Origin: Thermostichus vulcanus str. 'Rupite'
Lineage (GTDB): Bacteria; Cyanobacteriota; Cyanobacteriia; Thermostichales; Thermostichaceae
NCBI RefSeq assembly: GCF_022848905.1
Contig: NZ_JAFIRA010000014.1
Coordinates: 1 to 64,000 of the forward strand
Direction of reading: 5' to 3'
Length of the DNA stretch: 64,000 nt
Both the position numbers and the translations under genes were made by a program. Every line of letters starts with the position of its first letter. Within the stretch, counting starts at the first letter, position 1. Below the pieces are notes generated by a model. It worked only from the letters and a program-made list of their open reading frames with translations. It did no database searches and was not told the origin of the DNA. This document shows, piece after piece, positions 60,876-64,000 of this stretch.

Positions 60876-62381
60876 ATGAACCCGCTGTTGCTCGCCGTAG
60901 AAACCGCCGGCCCCGCCGAAGCAGAAGTAGCAGCCAATCTTTCTCCCCTAATCCTGGTTGCGGTGCTGATGGCTTTGGTGGTGATCTACCTAGCCAGCCG
61001 TATTGCTGGAGAAATTGCCGTTCGTCTTAGCTTTCCCCCCGTGCTTGGCGAGCTGCTCGGTGGCGTCATGGTGGGTGCTTCCGTGCTGGGGCTGCTGGTG
61101 TTCCGCGAAGGACAGGTAACCGGGGAAGAACTGCAAACCCTGGCCCATTCCTCCACGCTGATGCAATTTTTGCAGGCCACCGCTGGTCTCAGCGAGGGAT
61201 CCCTGACCGAGGTGTTCTCCGCCCAAAGCGAGATCATCGATATCCTCTCCGAAATTGGAGTGATCATTCTTTTGTTCGAAATCGGCCTGGAATCGGATCT
61301 CAGCGAACTGTTGCGAGTCGGCCCGCAAGCGGCAGCCGTAGCCGTCATTGGTGTCGCTGTCCCCTTTCTCGCTGGTACTCTCGGCTTGCTCTACTTCTTT
61401 CAGGTGCCCGTCATTCCCGCCGTCTTCGCCGGAGCTGCCCTGACCGCAACCAGCATCGGCATCACCGCCCGTGTCTTGGCCGAATTACAGAAACTCACTT
61501 CCCCAGAAGGACAAGTGATCATCGGTGCCGCCGTCTTGGATGACGTTCTCGGCATCATCATCTTGGCAGTGGTTGCCGGATTGGCCAAAAACGGAGAAGT
61601 TAACCTCACCGATATCGGCATCATTATTGTCAGTGCCATCGTTTTCTTGGTCGGTTCTATTGTCTTGGGGCGTCTGCTCAGCTCTTATTTTGTTGCTCTC
61701 CTCAACAGCCTCAAAACCCGAGGCAATCCCCTTCTACCGGCCCTTGTCCTTGCGTTTGTATTGGCGTATGTTGGTCAAATCATTCACCTAGAGGCCATTT
61801 TGGGAGCCTTTGCTGCAGGCTTAATCCTGGCAGAAACCGATAAACGACAGGAGCTAGAAGAACAAATTAAACCCATCTCCGATCTGTTGGTACCCATCTT
61901 TTTTGTCTGTGTCGGGGCCAAAACCAATCTCGCCGTTCTTAACCCCGCCATTCCCGCCAACCGAGAAGGTTTGGTGATTGCCCTCTTTTTGATTGGGGTG
62001 GCCATCCTCGGCAAGTTAGCCGCCGGTTTGGGAGCGTTTGGCAAACCGGGCATCAACCGATATGCGATTGGGGTAGGCATGATCCCGCGCGGTGAAGTCG
62101 GTTTGGTCTTCGCCGGTGTTGGGGCTGCTAGCGGTGTTCTCTCCGATGCCCTCGATGTCAGCATTATTGTGATGGTTATCGCCACTACGTTTGTTGCCCC
62201 CCTCTGGCTACGTGGGGTATTGGTGAGAGCCGAAGCTGAGTCAAAGGAAGAAGAAATACCCTCCCTACGGGATCTCCAAGCAGACGTGGCCGAACAAGAC
62301 CGAGAAAACAGCCGAGCCAACTCCGACGGGATCCCTGCTGATATGGCGGAAGTGGATCAGGTGGGCATTCCCGAGGGATAA
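60876..62381 (+). CDS. Cation/proton antiporter, NhaS3/KefB-type (CPA2)
   Basis: This CPA2 antiporter of about 500 residues has roughly 12 helices: SFPPVLGELLGGVMVGAS, IGVIILLFEIGLESDLSELL, the paired aspartates in VIIGAAVLDDVLGIIILAVV, and AIGVGMIPRGEVGLVFAGVGA. The DD motif fits electrogenic Na+/H+ (NapA-like) exchange, as in cyanobacterial NhaS3, which sits in thylakoids and is clock-controlled in Synechocystis. The acidic C-terminal tail (about 40 residues) is polar. I prefer ATG 60876 (MNPLLLAVETAGPAE), giving the usual N-terminus; the open frame starts at 60747. KefB-type K+ efflux cannot be excluded, but no Rossmann RCK domain is attached. Confidence 0.88.
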   Translation: MNPLLLAVETAGPAEAEVAANLSPLILVAVLMALVVIYLASRIAGEIAVRLSFPPVLGELLGGVMVGASVLGLLVFREGQVTGEELQTLAHSSTLMQFLQATAGLSEGSLTEVFSAQSEIIDILSEIGVIILLFEIGLESDLSELLRVGPQAAAVAVIGVAVPFLAGTLGLLYFFQVPVIPAVFAGAALTATSIGITARVLAELQKLTSPEGQVIIGAAVLDDVLGIIILAVVAGLAKNGEVNLTDIGIIIVSAIVFLVGSIVLGRLLSSYFVALLNSLKTRGNPLLPALVLAFVLAYVGQIIHLEAILGAFAAGLILAETDKRQELEEQIKPISDLLVPIFFVCVGAKTNLAVLNPAIPANREGLVIALFLIGVAILGKLAAGLGAFGKPGINRYAIGVGMIPRGEVGLVFAGVGAASGVLSDALDVSIIVMVIATTFVAPLWLRGVLVRAEAESKEEEIPSLRDLQADVAEQDRENSRANSDGIPADMAEVDQVGIPEG

Positions 62382-62406
62382 GTGTGCTGTAAAGAGAAGG
62401 AAAGAA

Positions 62407-63003
62407 TTACCGCTTGTCCTGTCGCAAACGCCGCCACACGGTCTGAATCAACAGCCAAAGGGCGTTGCGGCGGCGGGGCATAGCTTCTTTGATATTCTCT
62501 GTCGTCTCCTCCTTCGGCAAAATCACCTGAGTCACAGGTGGATCAAACTTTTGCATCGTGGTCGAGCGCCGATCCACCACCTCCGCCTTTACACTGCGAA
62601 AGCTGGCCGATTGCAAGTATTGCTGAAAATCTTCTTCCGACAACTGGCGAATGCAATACTGAATCGGCACCTGATCCCCCAGCAGGATCTGATCCCCATC
62701 CTTGAGATCCCAGGAAAAACACTTCTTCCCATTCACCGAGATGCCGTTGGTACTGCGCTTGCCCTCGATATTCCCATCCAGCAGCCGATAGGCGTACTGA
62801 CCCGTCTTTTGCGGAAGCCGCAGCAGCAGCGCATGTTGCCGGGAAATGGCCGACGAATGAACCACAATCGCACTATTGGGATCCCGGCCAATCGAATAGG
62901 TTGCCGCATTCAGCGCCACGGCCCGCCGCCCTTGGTCATCATCGATCACCAGTACATGCCAGGTTCGCAGAGCGGAAGAAGAAGAATCGGTATCAGTAGC
63001 CAT
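62407..63003 (-). CDS. FHA-domain protein (198 aa)
   Basis: An N-terminal FHA module (about residues 14-115) shows [44 protein letters not shown] and [13 protein letters not shown], with the Arg, Ser, His and Asn phosphothreonine contacts kept. The next 80 residues form a charged linker ([24 protein letters not shown]) and a basic C-terminal helix ending in [19 protein letters not shown], which may be a membrane-binding or amphipathic segment. It likely reads out Thr phosphorylation. ATG 63003 is chosen over GTG 63006. It is convergent with the antiporter and divergent from ndhS over about 95 bp. It resembles the shorter FHA protein at 48570-48980. Confidence 0.9.
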   Translation of the reverse strand: MATDTDSSSSALRTWHVLVIDDDQGRRAVALNAATYSIGRDPNSAIVVHSSAISRQHALLLRLPQKTGQYAYRLLDGNIEGKRSTNGISVNGKKCFSWDLKDGDQILLGDQVPIQYCIRQLSEEDFQQYLQSASFRSVKAEVVDRRSTTMQKFDPPVTQVILPKEETTENIKEAMPRRRNALWLLIQTVWRRLRQDKR

Positions 63004-63098
63004 CACACGGGTACTTTACCTGTTGGGATGTTGGAATGTTGGGATGGGCTTTCCCCCATAATGATAGGGCAGGGCTACTGAAGAAATGGAAAGCCGCC

Positions 63099-63329
63099 AT
63101 GAACACAACGACCCCAAACCCCTCCTTGATGGAAGACCCCCTCATCTACCCCGGAGCTGCCGTGCGCGTCACCAACCCCGCCGACACCTACTATCTCTTC
63201 GAAGGCCAGGTGCAGCGCATCACCGATGACCGAGCTGCTGTTCTGTTTGAAGGGGGCAACTGGGATAAATTGGTCAGTTTTCGTTTAACAGAACTGGAAG
63301 TGGTTGATAAATCCATGAGCCGCCCCTAG
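63099..63329 (+). CDS. ndhS: NDH-1 subunit S (ferredoxin-binding)
   Basis: NdhS is a peripheral subunit of the photosynthetic NDH-1 complex that helps ferredoxin docking in cyclic electron flow. The 76-residue protein starts with a short polar region followed by the conserved block [52 protein letters not shown], the SH3-like fold of the family, and a short C-terminal end. ATG 63099 is the start giving the expected length; the longer frame from 63036 is not supported. It is followed after 54 bp by a membrane-protein gene in the same direction, a possible operon. Confidence 0.92.
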   Translation: MNTTTPNPSLMEDPLIYPGAAVRVTNPADTYYLFEGQVQRITDDRAAVLFEGGNWDKLVSFRLTELEVVDKSMSRP

Positions 63330-63383
63330 ATCACCCAGGCTTTTCCCATTCAGCTACCCACCACTCGCCGGAACGACTGAACC

Positions 63384-64000
63384 ATGCGCAAACACTGGCA
63401 GGAGCCTTTCCTCTGGATCCATGCTGCCGGGATCCTCGTCTTTCCCCTCTGGATCGGATTGACCCTCATCGGTTTGGCCACAGGGGATCCCCTTTTTCCG
63501 GTGGGGGTGGAGCAGGCTTGGGTAGCGGTAGTGGGCATTGTGCCGACATTTGTCATGCAGTGGCGCAAACCCTTCAATATCTTTAGCCTGCTGGTGGTGT
63601 CTATTGCCCCCAAAGACCTCACCCCTGAACAGCGCCGGATCCTGGCTGCTTTTCTCAGACCCGAGCAGAAAATTCTCACGGTTTTGACCGCGATCCTGAT
63701 GCTGGAAGTCTGTGAGCGCCTTTATGACTTTGCCCCACTGTTTGCGGCACTCACCCCTGGCACAGGCACCCGCATCGCCGGTTTGGCCATTGCTGCCTTT
63801 GGTTTTTGGGGGGCCAACTTGTTTTTGCAGATCCCCGTGGCAGTAGCACGAGTACTCCTCTTGAGTGAGCCAGAGTTAGCCCAAATTGAGCCGATTCCCA
63901 CCGACCAGATCGAAAGCCAGTTTTCTGTAGTCGGCAGCCAGCGCACTCAACTTTTGCAGCGGTTGCTTGGGTGGCTTGCTTGGTCCAGTCCAGAACCCAC
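63384..64000 (+). CDS. Low-complexity-tail-type membrane protein, partial
   Basis: The frame opens at ATG 63384 and is still open at the window edge after 205 codons. It has four or five membrane segments: WIHAAGILVFPLWIGLTLIGLATG, QAWVAVVGIVPTFVMQW, PFNIFSLLVVSIAP, ILTVLTAILMLEVC and GTRIAGLAIAAFGFWGANLFLQIPVAVARVLLL. The pattern PFLWIHAAGI, GDPLFPVGVE and FNIFSLLVVSIAPKDLTPEQRRIL matches cyanobacterial proteins annotated as low-complexity tail membrane proteins; a polar tail begins near residue 170 and continues off the window. Function unknown. It lies 54 bp downstream of ndhS. Confidence 0.75.
   Translation, partial: MRKHWQEPFLWIHAAGILVFPLWIGLTLIGLATGDPLFPVGVEQAWVAVVGIVPTFVMQWRKPFNIFSLLVVSIAPKDLTPEQRRILAAFLRPEQKILTVLTAILMLEVCERLYDFAPLFAALTPGTGTRIAGLAIAAFGFWGANLFLQIPVAVARVLLLSEPELAQIEPIPTDQIESQFSVVGSQRTQLLQRLLGWLAWSSPEP

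Overview
The window is a stretch of cyanobacterial chromosome. The marker genes are lineage-specific: geranylgeranyl reductase (chlP), the photosystem II assembly pair rubA-ycf48, the NDH-1 subunit ndhS, a Rubisco activase with a small-subunit-like C-terminal domain, a CPP1-like protein, DUF3120, an ABA4-like protein, a PilB with a C-terminal zinc-ribbon-like tail, and RNase E ending in the cyanobacterial arginine/serine tail. The palindrome GGGATCCC (GGATCC core) is scattered at very high density, while I noticed no GCGATCGC. That looks like a lineage-specific HIP1 variant and, with the moderately high G+C, makes me think of the thermophilic Synechococcus JA/Thermostichus group (inference). 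I saw no rRNA, tRNA or CRISPR array.

Layout. 1-2812: an insertion sequence end (ISL3-like) cuts a multi-domain sensor histidine kinase. 2904-4623: a deletion-ridden MATE remnant under an ArsR-type regulator, then two small conserved proteins facing each other over a shared hairpin. 4711-9706: a CBS/PAS/GGDEF/EAL protein, mutY, a 45-residue membrane protein and a CHRD lipoprotein. 9996-13319: a Rieske oxygenase with a terminator-like hairpin just before it, glucokinase, and a DUF3120 membrane protein. 13563-25415: acs, a cysteine desulfurase with a repeat-derived tail, a CPP1-like protein, a remnant of a second Rieske gene, ftsI, a radical SAM fusion, and rne behind a long leader containing a small coupled ORF. 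25654-31772: chlP and a very large thioester alpha-2-macroglobulin. 31886-36635: the type IV pilus motor/platform cluster pilB-pilT-pilC. 36761-41411: an acetolactate synthase, a DgcA-DgcN-type D-glutamate pair, DUF29 and a small membrane protein. 41605-48315: DUF2062, map and a ClC-CBS channel on the plus strand, meeting a minus-strand run rubA-ycf48-murG-nth. 48570-57144: an FHA protein, accC, an MscS channel in AT-richer DNA, a cupin, an ABA4-like protein, prohibitin, two small genes and rca. 57372-64000: an unusual ABC transporter joined to a MATE gene, an NhaS-type antiporter, a second FHA protein, ndhS, and a membrane protein running off the end.

Most of the region is housekeeping: photosynthetic assembly and carbon fixation, cell-wall synthesis (ftsI, murG, possibly the macroglobulin as periplasmic defence), RNA turnover, DNA repair (mutY, nth), and surface motility with second-messenger signalling. 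The most unusual items are the translationally coupled 24-codon leader ORF before rne, the terminator-like hairpin directly before the Rieske gene, the remnants left by gene decay (MATE, Rieske, histidine kinase), the dispersed repeat recruited as a protein tail, and several repeat or palindrome clusters in promoter regions. All functions are read from sequence motifs by eye; no database search was run.
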